Source: Stachybotrys elegans (taxonomy: Eukaryota > Ascomycota > Sordariomycetes > Hypocreales > Stachybotryaceae). From it: a stretch of 64,000 bases of DNA. Within the stretch, counting starts at the first letter, position 1. Every line of letters begins with the position of its first letter. A program made the translations under genes and the position numbers. Positions 24,001-35,756 of the stretch are shown piece after piece. Below the pieces are notes generated by a model. The model did no database searches. It had not been told where the DNA came from and saw nothing but the letters and a program-made list of their open reading frames with translations. The stretch is from positions 2,087,685-2,151,684 of the forward strand of contig JAGPNK010000007.1 in the NCBI GenBank assembly GCA_020746835.1, read 5' to 3'.

Positions 24001-26154
24001 GGCTCGCGATCTGAAGCAGATTTCCTACAAGCTGGAGAACAAGGTCGTGGAGCTCACACAGTCCCTTGGCTCCATGAAGGAGAAGAACAAGAGCCTTGCG
24101 TCTCAGGTGGAGAGCTACGAGGGCCAGATCAAGTCGTGGAAGAGCCGGCACAATGCACTGGAAGCCAGAACGAAGGAATTGCAGACCGAAGCCAACCAGG
24201 CTGGTATCGCCGTTGCCCGCCTCCAGGCCATGGAGGACGAGATGAAGAAGCTCCAGCAGGCCTTTGACGAGTCGACCTCCAACATAAAGCGCATGCAGGA
24301 GGAAGAGCGGGAGCTCAGAGAGTCGTTGCGTCTCACCAACACTGAGCTTGAGACGGCGAGGCAGAGCAGCAGTGAGCGTGAGAAGGTCAACATGAGCCTC
24401 AGGCAGGAGCTGGATGCCCTCCGCGATGCGCTGGAGATGGCCAAGAGGAGTGCCCCCGTCAACGGAACCAACGGAGATGCCACCAATGGAACGGGAACCT
24501 CAGCCGCTGCTGCCAGTGGCCTCATCAACCTCGTCTCGTCTAAGAAGCCTAAGCGCAGAAGTGCTGGTGCCGAGCCACGGGACCTGGACCGTTTCAGCGG
24601 TACCTACAACCCGCGCCCAGTCTCTATGGCTGTTACTGGCACTGCTCACAGGCAAAATCTCTCGGGTACCACTTTCATCCCTGGTGTCGATAACATCGAG
24701 ATGGAGCTCGAGTCTCTCCTGGCAGACGAGGATGGCCTCAACGACGAGATTACCATGGGCCTTATCCGCAACCTCAAGATCCCTTCGCCCAGTACGACCC
24801 CGCCACCTTCGGACAAGGAAGTTCTCTTCCCATCTTATCTCATCAATCTCGTCACTTCGGAGATGTGGAACAACGGCTTCGTCAAGGAGTCCGAGAAGTT
24901 CCTTGCTAACGTGATGCAATCCATCCAGCAGGAGGTGATGCAGCACGATGGCGAGGATGCCATCAACACTGGTGCATTCTGGCTGTCCAACGTCCATGAG
25001 ATGCTCTCCTTCGTCTTCTTGGCCGAGGATTGGTATGAGGCCCAAAAGACGGACAACTACGAGTACGACCGTCTCTTGGAGATTGTCAAGCACGACCTCG
25101 AGAGTCTTGAGTTCAACATCTACCACACTTGGATGAAGGTTCTCAAGAAGAGACTGCACAAGATGGTCATCCCCGCCATTATTGAGTCCCAGTCCCTTCC
25201 TGGTTTCATCACCAACGAGGGTAACCGATTCCTCGGAAAGCTGCTGCAGTCGAACTCGGCCCCCGCTTACAGCATGGATAACCTGCTGAGCCTTCTCAAC
25301 AGCGTCTTCCGAGCCATGAAGGCATTTTACCTGGAGGATTCCATCATCACCCAGGCAGTCACGGAGCTGCTGAAGTTGGTGGGAGTCACGGCGTTCAACG
25401 ACTTGCTGATGCGACGTAACTTCCTGTCGTGGAAACGAGGTCTGCAGATCAACTACAACATTACTCGTATTGAGGAATGGTGCAAGAGCCATGACATGCC
25501 TGAGGGCACACTCCAGCTTGAACATCTGATGGTAGGCTTTTACCTCTACTAAACCCCGGACGGAACTTGATGACGATACTGACTACCGAATCTAGCAAGC
25601 AACCAAGCTGCTGCAGCTGAAGAAGGCCACCCTGAACGATATCGAGATTATTCAGGATATCTGCTGGATGTAAGCTATATCAGATTGGATGATATGCGCA
25701 GAATGGACCGCTGATATATGTGCACAGGCTCTCACCTAACCAGATCCAGAAGCTTCTCAACCAGTACCTGGTTGCCGACTACGAACAGCCTATCAATGGC
25801 GAGATCATGAAGGCAGTTGCTTCTCGTGTGACTGAGAAGAGCGATGTTCTGCTGCTTCAGGCAGTGGACATGGAAGACAGCGGTGCATACGAAATTGCAG
25901 AGCCCCGTGTCATCACCGCACTAGAGACGTACACTCCCTCCTGTAAGTTGTTACCCAAGGACCCCGTGGCACCTAGCACACAAAGCTGACCCGCTTGCGA
26001 TACAGGGTTGCAAACCCCAAGACTCAAGCGACTGGCAGAGATTGTATCTGCCCAGGCTATTGCTCAGCAAGAAAAGCTTGAGTATGGAAACGGGGATGGT
26101 TTTGACGAGCAGGGCGAGTTGACCGAGAACGAAGGGGTTGCTGCCCAAGCCTAG
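21016..26154 (+). CDS. Class V myosin heavy chain
   Basis: Seven exons, 21016-21150, 21220-21352, 21433-21622, 21679-25531, 25596-25669, 25728-25942 and 26006-26154, total 4749 nt, 1582 aa, the normal size. The motor contains IYTYSGIVLIATNPF, P-loop GESGAGKT near residue 170, switch I NDNSSRFGKYIE, switch II DIYGFEHF, and the actin-binding HYIRCIKPNE. Six IQ-type light-chain sites follow (from LIQKNLKAKYYRRRY to VLVQSLWRGKLARRDY). Then come a coiled coil (from about EARDLKQISYKLENKVVEL), a polar linker, and the dilute (DIL) cargo-binding domain in the last 300 residues. It is equivalent to yeast Myo2 and Aspergillus MyoE and moves secretory vesicles and organelles along actin to the hyphal tip. 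All motifs are intact. Confidence 0.97.
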
Positions 26155-26752
26155 AGTGGCAGAACGGACTCGGCCGGTCGTTCCTCATGCATGAATGGGA
26201 TAGAGATTACGATTTCTGGGTGTTTTCATGACGATGCATTATTTCTTCTTTACCTATGGCAACTGGCAGGACGCGAACGGATCTCGGGAAGGCCGGGCTG
26301 GACGGGCAGACTGCCTTATGACTACGATATATATTCCAGCCTTGGTACCTGGATGCCATCATGTATTTGGGCGGGCACGCGGGCCATTGCTCGCTCCTGT
26401 AATGTGTTGTTTTGTAACAAGATGTATAGGGAGGCGTGGTGGCAAAACTATCTGTTTGATGAACGGAGTGATGTGGGGATGACACTCATCATATTGACGA
26501 TTTATACTCATTTTTAATTTGATCGTATGCCTATGATTTTTCTTTCCTCTAGAGAGGTGATTTGGCTTTGTTGTAGGAAAATCAAGCAAGCGGGCGTAGA
26601 GGGAAAAAAGCATGCAGTAAGTAGGGTGAAAAAAACTCCAAGGTGGGGGGTCTCCCACTAGTACTTTGTACTTTTTCAATTCGGGCTTCCTTTCAAGATA
26701 TAAAGGACGTTCTGTACCTGGCACCGAAACTCACACTCCATAAGACGAAAAG
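26155..26752. promoter_or_regulatory. Intergenic region with TATA-like box before FAP7
   Basis: Contains the myosin 3' flank and the FAP7 promoter. A TATA-like gatataaagg sits at about 26,697, some 55 bases before the FAP7 ATG. No gene seen. Confidence 0.4.
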
Positions 26753-27508
26753 ATGCGACAATCTCCAAACATCATCATCACGGGGACTCCCGGCGTGGGC
26801 AAGACGACACACTGCGAAGCGCTCGCAGAGCGAGTAGGGCTGCGTCACGTGTCTATTAACCAGGTCGTCAAGGACAAAGAGTGCCACGAGGGATGGAGTG
26901 ACGAGTACCAGAGCTGGATCGTTGACGAGGATAAGGTGAGTGCTGGCTCTCGGCTTTCTGCTCGTTTGTCGGGCAGTTTGGACGCAACTAGATGGATGAC
27001 TGACAAGGGTGGGAAATAATAGCTGCTAGACGCCATCGAGGATGAAGTCAAAGCTGGTGGCTGCATCATTGACTGGCATGCCTGTGATTTGTTCCCACGG
27101 AGTTGGATCGACTTGGTGGTCGTGTTGCGTGTGGACTCGACGGCTCTATATGACCGACTCAAGGCAAGGTAAGTGAGCAAGCAGCCTGTGAACAGGCCAG
27201 GAGGACATCCAGACTTGGCCTCCTGCGCGCGACAGTAACACGGGCCACTCTCTCCTGGCCTTTGGAGAAGCAGAGGGCTAACAAATTGATGTTTTTTCAT
27301 CTGCAGGCGCTATGCTGAGGCCAAACTTCAAGAAAACCTGGATTCCGAGATCATGGAGGTGCTGCTGCAGGAGGCGCGCGACGCCTTTGACGAGGAGATT
27401 GTCATTGAGCTGACGAGCAATACGTCGGAAGAGATGGAGTCCAACGTGGACCGCATCGAAGCTTGGTACAAGCAGTGGAAGATAGACAACTCTGCAGACA
27501 GTGCGTAA
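26753..27508 (+). CDS. FAP7: Fap7/hCINAP-type adenylate kinase, 40S ribosome maturation factor
   Basis: Three exons, 26753-26935, 27023-27168 and 27307-27508, give 176 aa. The N-terminal P-loop is IIITGTPGVGKTTHCEAL. VGLRHVSINQVVKDKECHEG is followed by WSDEYQSWIVDEDK, the NMP-binding region, then GGCIIDWHACDLFP, a family signature, and LRVDSTALYDRLKAR. The C-terminus has NTSEEMESNVDRIEAWYKQW. Fap7 has adenylate kinase/ATPase activity, binds Rps14, and is needed for final cleavage of 20S pre-rRNA. Length and motif order match the family well. It is transcribed in the same direction as the neighbouring myosin and ITPase genes, with separate promoters. Confidence 0.95.
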
Positions 27509-28175
27509 CAGAGATCTTTTATCCTCTTTGGCTGTTTCAAGCAGCGGCGGCAGCTCGCCTCCACCGGTTCGCTGGGATATGTAGCAGGCTACAATTACAC
27601 ATGGCGACGAGGTTGGGGCATGACTGTGTGAGGAAAATCATGGTCACGACGCTTGTAAAGGCGAGGATAAGGAACTATGGGATGTAATATATGGGATATG
27701 AAGTCATGTAAGAGCAAGCAGTTCCATGCATGTCCGACTTGGTGGTGGCAGAGAATACCGTGTGGTGTGCAAAAAGACCAAATAAATGAATATCCGGGCA
27801 TGGGAGCATCTGCTTGCGCCATGAGAAGGTCATGACACCTCCAAGATGGGGTCAGCACCACACATACACTCGAATAAGTACCAGGGGAATCCGTTGACGT
27901 TGGGTTCAGCAGCTCACACATTTGGGTCATGGTGTTGCCCCTCCCCCACCTTGGCTTCTAGAGCCTGAGCATATAATTTTGATTGCTTCCACTAGCCGTT
28001 ATCTGTCTATCTACCTTCCCCTTACTTATTCGGCCTTGTGACTCCAAGAATTCGACCAACATTCTTGATCCGGGAAAAAGAAAAAGACAGAGAGAGAGAG
28101 AGAGAGAATAGACGTAAGAGAGAGGATTCTGCTTCAGTACTTGGAAGGGAACATGCTGACAAGTCTAGTGCAACC
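27509..28175. other. Intergenic region with (AG)n microsatellite
   Basis: FAP7 3' flank and ITPase promoter/leader. A perfect AG run at about 28,089-28,107 lies in the presumed ITPase leader. No other gene. Confidence 0.5.
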
Positions 28176-29050
28176 ATGCCGCACGTCAACTTCATCACTG
28201 GCAATGCCAATAAGCTGCGCGAGGTCAAGGCCATCCTTGAGCCTGCCATCGAGGTCCGAAGCCAGTCTTTTGACATCGACGAGGTCCAAGGCACCGTTGA
28301 GGAGGTCACCATCTCCAAGTGTCGCAAGGCTGCAGAGCTGGTAAAGCATCCGCCCCTCTCACTCGCTCCTGCATGCCGAATCGGGACTGAGATTTGATTC
28401 TAGGTAAACGGCCCTGTGCTTGTTGAGGACACTTCTCTGTGCTACAATGCGCTGGGAGGGCTTCCTGGTCCGTACATGTAAGGCCCCCCTGGTGTCAGCG
28501 CGATGCTCGCCACTCTCAACAGAGCATCTACTCAATGGGAACTAGCAAGTGGTTCATGACCACCATTGGCCATCAAGGCCTGAACAACCTTCTGGCGGCC
28601 TACGAAGACAAGTCTGCTGAGGCTGTTTGCACATTCGGATACTGTGCCGGCCCCGGCCACGAGCCCATCCTCTTCCAAGGCCGTTGCCCGGTAAGTTGTT
28701 CCCCCTGAGCTGTTTACACCAGTCGAGCGCTTGGCTGATCCGTTTCTGTTGTCTCTACAGGGGAAGATTGTGCTGCCTAGAGGACCTCCTGACTTTGGTA
28801 AGTATTTGACGGCGTTGACGCCTTATAATAGGAAAGAATCTGACGCTGGATTCCAGGCTGGGATGCGGTTTTCGAGTACGAAGGACAAACGTATGCCCCC
28901 CTCTCGCACACTACAAGACCTTGGCTATGTAACTGACGTATGGAAAGGTTTGCCGAAATGCCAAAGACGGAGAAGAATAAGATTTCCCACCGAGGCAAGG
29001 CATTGGAAAAGCTGCAGGCTTGGTTCAAGGATCAGCCTGAAGCCTCCTGA
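28176..29050 (+). CDS. HAM1: Inosine triphosphate pyrophosphatase (ITPase, Ham1)
   Basis: Six exons, 28176-28340, 28404-28477, 28546-28690, 28761-28797, 28857-28890 and 28948-29050, give 185 aa. Family motifs are intact: [16 protein letters not shown] at the N-terminus, [20 protein letters not shown] with the metal-binding Glu-Asp, [55 protein letters not shown]. The enzyme hydrolyses ITP, dITP and XTP to the monophosphates and so keeps deaminated purines out of nucleic acids; it is cytosolic and Mg-dependent. Two exons are only 37 and 34 nt. The open frame runs upstream of 28176 through the AG repeat, but there is no in-frame ATG there, so 28176 is the start. Confidence 0.95.
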
Positions 29051-29169
29051 ACAGCTGCCGTCGCGTTTTCGGAAGCATGGCTCTGTGGACTCGGCTCAAG
29101 ACTATTATTGGCAATTGGTTAGAAAGTCCCGCTGCGGAATGGCTGGCTGCAAGAGGAGCATTAGACTTA

Positions 29170-30798
29170 CTATAGGAGCTCGAATTCGTTAAATCGACCA
29201 AGATATCTTCTTCCACGGCGATAAGCCTTCAATAGGTAGTCTGCTTCATGTGCCTTGCACCGGGCTTCCGTGTGCACCAAGCGCCTGACGGAGCTTGCAT
29301 CCCGGTACGCAGGGTCGAAGACTAGTAGCTGACCATTTCCATTCTTCAGCTGTTCGTATCCGACAATCGTCATGGAATGCCCTTCCCTCTCAGTATTAGC
29401 TTACAGCTTGCGGCGGAAACTGAAAACACCATTCCTACCTCGACGCTGAAAGTAGATTGGAGGGAGGGCAGTGAGTCGAACAGTCGACGTATCGCTCGCA
29501 TCACAGCCATCCCGAAAGTAGCCTTCAATAGCCTGGAGCAACATGGTATTGGCTTCAATGTGATCTTGGCTCCTCAAAGCTTGCACGGAGCAGCTGCAAA
29601 TCTCGTCAGAAAATGCGAAAAGCATGTTAACGTCCCCCGGGAGGCAAACTTACGGAATCTCGAGGCTGCGAAACAGTGCTTGGGCCTGTCTGTGTGAGCA
29701 CCATGGATATCTCAAAATCAAGCGGGATTCGTTGGTGTCAGCTCACCTCTGGCGTCCCTATGAACTTCCGTGTTCCTCTGATACCTCCCGTTTCAAGTCG
29801 TCCGTGGGCATTGATGCCCATGTCCCAGGCCTTCTCAATGAGATCCTGGATCTCGAATACGGAGGGGAAACGATCACCAAATCGCCCTGATCCACAGCCT
29901 CTTGTGGCTACAATATTTGAGATGAGCATCTGGATGTTGCGATAGCCGCAAAACCCTCCTAAGAAGAATAAGTCCTAAGTCGGAGCGGTGCAGCATTTGA
30001 AAGGTATGCCTACCTTCGCCCTTGAGCTTGGATATGTGCTGGACCCGAGGATGGCACAGGTATGCATGCTCGGTGATCGATGATTGGGATAGCAGCCGCT
30101 TTAAAACCGGAAGGATGTCTGTGGAACATGTCAGAGTTCCGTAACGAACTGTGACAGAATGCTGGGGGGAGGGGTATCGAACCGCTTTCGCAAACCTCTC
30201 CATTCTTTTGAAGCATACTAACAAGCCATCGAGGCATCTGTTTCTCGTTGGCGAATCTCCCCAGCTCGGATTTCTAAGAAATGGACCCATGGTCAGTCTC
30301 GGTGGATGGTCAGAGGATGAGTAGCGGACAGACACCAAGCTTTGGGGGTTTCGGCCTCGAAGTTCGGGATTCTTCCACTTGTGATGCAGAATTTACGTCT
30401 CCTTTACGGCGATCCCCTGGATGATGACGGTGAGGAGGTGAGTGGTCTGAAGTCTTGCTGCTGAACAGCTTTCGCCAGGGCCACGGAAGCGTGCTTTTAG
30501 ATGTTTGCGAACTGCGAGTCTCTGGCTGCCTGCGAGTGTTCGATCGGGATCTTCTTGACGATCGGCGGTGCATAGAATCTTTGGCATTCACTTTCCGCCT
30601 ACGCACATGGTCCTCCGATGCGCGGGCGGAAGTGCCCCCGTCTGTAGCCTCCTCCATCATCGCGTTTGGTGTCAGATTTTGCTCCAGCCTCAATTCAAGA
30701 GCGGCCTGGTCGCTCCAGTAGTGATCCGAATAGACTGAATTGGCAATTGTGTGAAGAGAGTTGGATGCAGTGCTCTCCCTGTGATGCTCTTTCAGCTG
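29170..30798 (-). CDS. C78-family cysteine peptidase (ZUFSP/Mug105-like), 5' end unresolved
   Basis: Supported exons: 30798-30334, 30273-30183, 30118-30014, 29958-29747, 29685-29654, 29593-29439, 29381-29170, 423 codons from 30798. The C78 triad is present: catalytic Cys in GGFCGYRNIQM, His in RRGHSMTIVGYE, Asp in LLVFDPAYRD. Supporting family motifs are ELGRFANEKQMPRWL, YLCHPRVQHISKLKGEG and RETGGIRGTRKFIGTPE-like sequence. Members cleave UFM1 or, in the ZUFSP/Mug105 branch, K63-linked ubiquitin chains. The first in-frame ATG is at 30660, but good coding sequence runs on to 30798. Further upstream CSFWSLFLRTVVDI (30909-30868) could join QLKEHHRE to form a zinc-finger-like motif whose second Cys is Trp. 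I could not place a confident start. The donor at 30182 (GTTCGA) is weak, so that junction is the least certain. Confidence 0.78.
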
Positions 30799-31953
30799 CT
30801 ATGAGCGGCCACAGTGAGTCTCACGCTCGCTGTATGTGAGAGGGACGGCGAAGCAGAAGAAGCTCACAATATCAACAACTGTTCGCAGGAAAAGGGACCA
30901 AAAAGAACACTTTGTGTGCCCGGGCCATTATACTCATGAACATCGTTTTCGGACAAGGGGGATAAGCGGTGGTTGGAAAGCCGGTCGTTCCAGGGGAAGC
31001 TAATCCAGGTGTTGTCTGTCGCTCACCCCGGCACCCGATGAGCTCGAGTGGAGCTGAAGCACTATGACCTCTTGCTTCGGCTGGCATTCAATCTCGGCAT
31101 AGCGGGAAGCAGGACTCGGTGTATAATAAGCAGTTTTATATACGAGCTGACGAGGACACACAAACCTCATGTTGGCCTTGGGGTTAGGTGTTTCATTTCT
31201 CCGCAAGCCGGCTCTGATGGCAGGACATTTATGACCGAACCACCCCCAACAAAGTGGTGGATGTTTGTTTGCTCAATGCACCACTATAACCAACCTCCCG
31301 TCTTCATCGTCAGAGGGAGCCTCCTCGAAGTCGCTGGTCTATATCCCATTGGGGCACACGAACGGGAAATCCCACATAACTAACCGCCCTGCCTCAACTG
31401 CATATCTGTCTTAATAGATGCTCATATGACTTCATGTAACTAGGCAGTGGTCTTTGTAATTATTCTTTCCAGCTTTCATTTAATATTTATATTTTAACAT
31501 GAAAACAGCTCAAATGCGAAAAGTCAAGACTCTCCTTGTCCATTTTTATAACAACTTGGCTGTACACCACCCACCCTTGATCCAGGGAATTAAGTGATCC
31601 CTGCAATTTCTAGACCATGTACGTGGAACTTCTAGCGGTGTGGGCGAAGGTGTATGATCTGTTGCTTTCCCATTTGTCCTTCTTTGTCTCTCTCATTATC
31701 TTTGGATTATTCGGCGTACAAGTCTCATGAACAGCCCGCATAAGGCAGCACCATCTCACCAACCATGCACGTGTCAGATCAACGCAGCAGATTTTGTCAG
31801 ACAGTTAGTGACAATGCCTGAAGCCCTAGGATATCTTGGGTTATGGGCAACTGCCTAGTCTTCGTCGCTCTTCAAAGTCGAAGGAAGCACAAGTCAACAT
31901 CATCAAGCTCCAGAATCGCCCGTCTAACTGTACATATGTACATCCCTGGTAAT
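30799..31953. other. Probable 5' part of the C78 peptidase gene, then intergenic
   Basis: The part nearest 30,799 probably carries the missing first exon(s) of the peptidase gene (minus strand). From about 31,380 to 31,953 I see only AT-richer non-coding sequence that serves as 3' flank of SES1. Confidence 0.35.
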
Positions 31954-33688
31954 CTATTTCGCCGCCTTGTCTCGCTTAGCCAGCGTCTTTTGTGAGCTGG
32001 TCTCCTTGGGCAGCTCCTTCGAGAAGGGGATGAATTCAGGAGCACCAGGCAGGTACTTTCGGAGTGGCTCAGGGACTCGAAGACCCTGTCATCAATCAGC
32101 CACGAACAATATTAAGGATGGTGTATGAAGCTTACGTCTTCGGTTTGGTGGTTCTCAAGGATGCAGCACAGAGCTCTCGTGGTGGCACACAGAGTCGAGT
32201 TGAGGCAGTGCACATACTTCTTCTTGACCTCGGTCTGAACCTTGGGTCCGAAGCGGATCTCGAGGGCACGCGACTGGTAGTCGGTGCAGTTGGAGCATGA
32301 GACGAGCTCCTTGTACTCTCCTTGGAAAGGAAACCAGGCCTCGAGATCGTACTTCTTAGAAGCGGCGTTGTTCAGGGCTCCAGAGACTATGGACACAATC
32401 TGGTAAGGCAGTCCAAGAGTCTTATAGAACTCCTCGGAGATGCCAATCATGTCATCAAAGGCCTCCCACGACTTCTCAGGATCTGTCAGGAGAAATTGCT
32501 CAATCTATGCGTGTTAGCAGCTGTTCCCTATACCCTACCGCTGTATCATACCTTCTCAAACTGATGAACTCGGTAGATTCCCCAAGCGTCACGTCCGTGA
32601 GAGCCAGCCTCACGTCTGTAGCAGGTGCTGTATCCTGCATACCTGTACGCAACCATTAGCACTGGCAAGCTATCGAGGCGACGACGAATCAAATCGTGGT
32701 GTTCCCTACTTTATCGGCAGCTCCTTGCCCTGAAGCCACTCGTCTGCGTGGAACGCCGAGATAGGCTGCTCCGAAGTAGCAATGAGATACTTGTCGTTTT
32801 GGGGCTCGCCGTCCTGGACCTTGTACAGTTCCTCGTCAAAGGCCTCCAGCTGCGCCGTCTTGGCCATGTAGTCCTTGAGCATGAACTGGGGCGTCTGCAG
32901 AGCTGTGTATCCTCGCTGGGTGAGGAACTCGAGACCATAGTTGATGAGGGCTTGGTTCAAGAAGACACCCCATTGTCGCAGGAAATATCCACGATGTCCA
33001 ACAACCTTGACACCACGATCGGGGTCGTATCCGTCGAGTCGGAGAAGGACTTCGTGGTGGGAAAGAACGTTTCGCTTTTCGACCGTCACGCCTTCGGGGG
33101 CCCACGTGCGCTGGACCTTGTTGTTGTCCTTCACCCAGCATTGATCAGTATGGGGGAAAGCTCTAGCGGGCCGGGTGTATAGGACCCTACCTCATTGTCG
33201 CTGACTGGCACGGAGTCGTGGACGATGTTGCCAATGGTTTTGATCTTGGCCTTCAGAGCAGCCTCCTTCTCCGCAGCAGACTCGAGGATAGCCTTCTTCT
33301 CCTTCTCAAGTGCAATCTTCTCCTGAAGGAGGTCGTCGGCATTCTCCTTGGCCTAGACCGTGCAACAGTGTGTCAGAAACGCCTCATGGTCAATTTCACG
33401 CCCTGGAGTGAGTGACCTACCTTCTTCTTCTGGCCAATCTGCTTCTGGATCTCGTTTATTTTGCTTCCCACCTGGGTGCCGCTGTAGTTCGCTGGAGTCG
33501 CAAGCAGTGAGCGAGACAGTAGATTACCGAGAGGGTGCACAAGCGGGCCACGTACTCTTGCGGTGGTCTTCGAATAGAGCGATGATCTCGTCGACAATTT
33601 CTACGTTCGCATAACGGCGTCGCTGCGACTCCCGAATCTTCTCGGGGTTGCCGCCGCGTTCTGTGATGAAGTCGTTTACGTCGAGCAT
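31954..33688 (-). CDS. SES1: Cytosolic seryl-tRNA synthetase
   Basis: Seven exons: 33688-33556, 33491-33421, 33352-33191, 33128-32710, 32642-32552, 32504-32136, 32085-31954. Total 1377 nt, 458 aa, the usual size. The N-terminus [20 protein letters not shown] and the following helical arm ([34 protein letters not shown]) form the tRNA-binding coiled coil. The class II catalytic domain shows [14 protein letters not shown], motif 2 ([20 protein letters not shown], then RVHQFEK) and motif 3 ([19 protein letters not shown] followed by [12 protein letters not shown]). It charges tRNA-Ser and tRNA-Sec-type acceptors with serine; there is no mitochondrial presequence, so the cytosolic form is meant. 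The basic C-terminal tail is KRDKAAK. Everything looks intact. Confidence 0.97.
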
Positions 33689-34979
33689 CTTGACGATTTA
33701 GGGCAGGCGACTATGAGTAATGAGTATGAGCAACAGAGAAATAAGGACACGGAGGTAGCATCGAGGAAGGAGTGCTTATATAGTGCTTCGCCCGCAGGTT
33801 CAAAGAACTATGAGTCGCTCGGGGTTGGGGCCTGACTGGGAAGGACAAGAACGTATTCACCTTTTTGGAGGGGTTGAGTCACACCAAGAGGAACAACCAC
33901 AACCGTATGACTAGGTCGGGCGACGTGCGGCCGGGTGCGATACCTTCGAGTCTGCAGAAACTTTACGAATGCAATGCAAAGATTGAAGAGCACCCCACTG
34001 TCTGTTTCTTTGGGGAAGAAGGTAACAGACGCTGCCGCAAGAAATTCCACTCTTGACTGTAATTTCGCAGGGCAGTTTTCAACATGACCCCGCGCCCAAA
34101 ACCAGCGGGCGATCTTATCAAGGCGGGGCACAGGTACTACCTCTACTTAAGTGCCTTCCATATGTGTCTGCAAACACCATGGCCTAAATTGCCCATGCGC
34201 GGTCTCGTGCAGGAGAAGAAATCACATCACCAAGGCGCCTAGCACCTGCAAGATTAATTTACAAATATCTGTGTCGAAGTAATTCTCTATCTATGGGTAG
34301 TGCAACATGCGCCAGGGATTTTATGATACCGTCAGCATGGCCGTGATTCGCATCATCATGTACTGAAGCAATTACAGGGCAGCAAACACTAGCCACATGT
34401 CCTCTACACGTGGAGAGCTCACTGGGTGTCATGCCAGCCACGCAATAATGAGTTGTATATATAAATCAATGGAGGGTCGTAAGAGAAAAACGTATTTCTA
34501 GAGTACAGCAAGCTAGGTACTGGGGCATGTATCGTATAACAGCCACGTCATGATGCAACAGCAGAAACCTGTCCTTTCGACTGTTAAAAAATAATCCATC
34601 ACGCGACTTCTTCGCAGGTTATGTATGTGTGCGTGCAAACGGGAAGGTTTCCCAAGTGGCCATCGCACCAGGCCACAGAACTCCCAAGTCAGAGGAAGAC
34701 GGGGAGATAAGATGATGTTGCAGTGGTATGGCGTGGGTTCGGCTCATTTTCGGCAAGCAACGCGCCCTTGTGAAAACAAGTGCTTCTTCTCCCTAGTGAT
34801 GGAGGAAGTGAGTGTTGGTATCGTCGAGTATCGCAGGCGAAACGCCCTGATTTTGTATATGAATGCGAGAACGTCCGGAAGGGTGGTCTCTCCATGTCTT
34901 CGGTTACCCTCGGTTAGATAAGCACATCCGGCAGTTGAAGAAGCATCTTGTCTTTCTTAATCTTGCCCATGGACCGCCT
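33689..34979. other. Intergenic region between SES1 promoter and Rheb 3' end
   Basis: About 1.3 kb. The left part should be the SES1 promoter and the right part the Rheb 3' flank. I see no supported exon. Confidence 0.4.
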
Positions 34980-35756
34980 TTACATGGCAACGCAGTTGCT
35001 CTTTTCTGGAGCCTCGCCAGGGTTCTGTGACTTTTCGATCTGGGCGATGAGCAGCTCAAAGGCCCGCCCTACGTTCTCGTTGTAGCGTGCGCTTGCTTCT
35101 GTCCAGCCGCACTGGAACTTCTCTGACAGTTTCTTGCCATCCTCGGGGCTGACCTGTCGTTGTTCGGGTCTTAGGTCGCTTTTGTTGCCTACGATGACGA
35201 TGGGCACAGACTCGGTACCCTGTTTCATTGCACATTCCACGATTAGCCGGTGACACTGCATTGGGAGGCGGGCTGAACGCGAACAAGGCAGTTACTCACC
35301 AAATGGTTGAGGATCTTCTCGCGGATAACTTGCACCATCTCAAACGACGGAAGAGACGAAACCGAGTACACGAGCATATATCCATGGATACCAATAAAAT
35401 GTTTCGAGTTCAGGATGCTGTATTCATCCTATGGAGGACATCAGTATTGGAACAGAGAGAGTTCCCACCCGGCATGGGGTTCGCCTGGATACATACTTGT
35501 CCGGCTGTGTCCACTATCTCTGTAAAGAAATCCTGGCCCTTGTATCGGATCGTTTTGCTAAATGTATTCTCGATAGTGGGATAGTAGCTGTCCACGAAGT
35601 GGCCGTCGACGTATTGTACCGCAAGGGATGATTTGCCTGTATCCATTGATCAATCTCCTGTTGGTTCCGGAAACCGTCCTCGCCAGCATGATGCTTGCAC
35701 GTACCGACAGACCTACTGCCAACAATGGCAAGCTTTCTCTGCTTGGGGGATGGCAT
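34980..35756 (-). CDS. RHB1: Rheb-type Ras GTPase
   Basis: Four exons, 35756-35705, 35636-35497, 35428-35300 and 35219-34980, give 186 aa. G1 is GSRSVGKSS, with Arg-Ser where Ras has Gly-Gly, a Rheb hallmark. The effector region is YVDGHFVDSYYPTIENTF, G3 DTAGQDEYSIL, G4 VGNKSDLR, G5 TEASARYN. The C-terminus CVAM is a farnesylation box, so the protein should be attached to endomembranes. Rheb activates TOR complex 1 in animals; in fungi it controls amino-acid uptake and growth. An apparent alternative start at 35261 lies inside the third intron (donor at 35299, acceptor CAG ending at 35220) and is not used in this model. Confidence 0.96.

Noticed and set aside
24500..25525. 341-codon open frame on the minus strand inside the myosin gene
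   Set aside because: Lies fully opposite conserved myosin coding sequence with strong codon bias, which produces long antisense frames.
28038..28175. N-terminal extension of ITPase through the AG repeat
   Set aside because: Open frame but no in-frame ATG, and RERERE-type repeats from the microsatellite; the family start fits 28176.
35220..35261. Internal start (M-Q-C-H) in the Rheb gene
   Set aside because: Lies in an intron; splicing 35300 to 35219 restores ILNHLGTESVPIVIVGNK.
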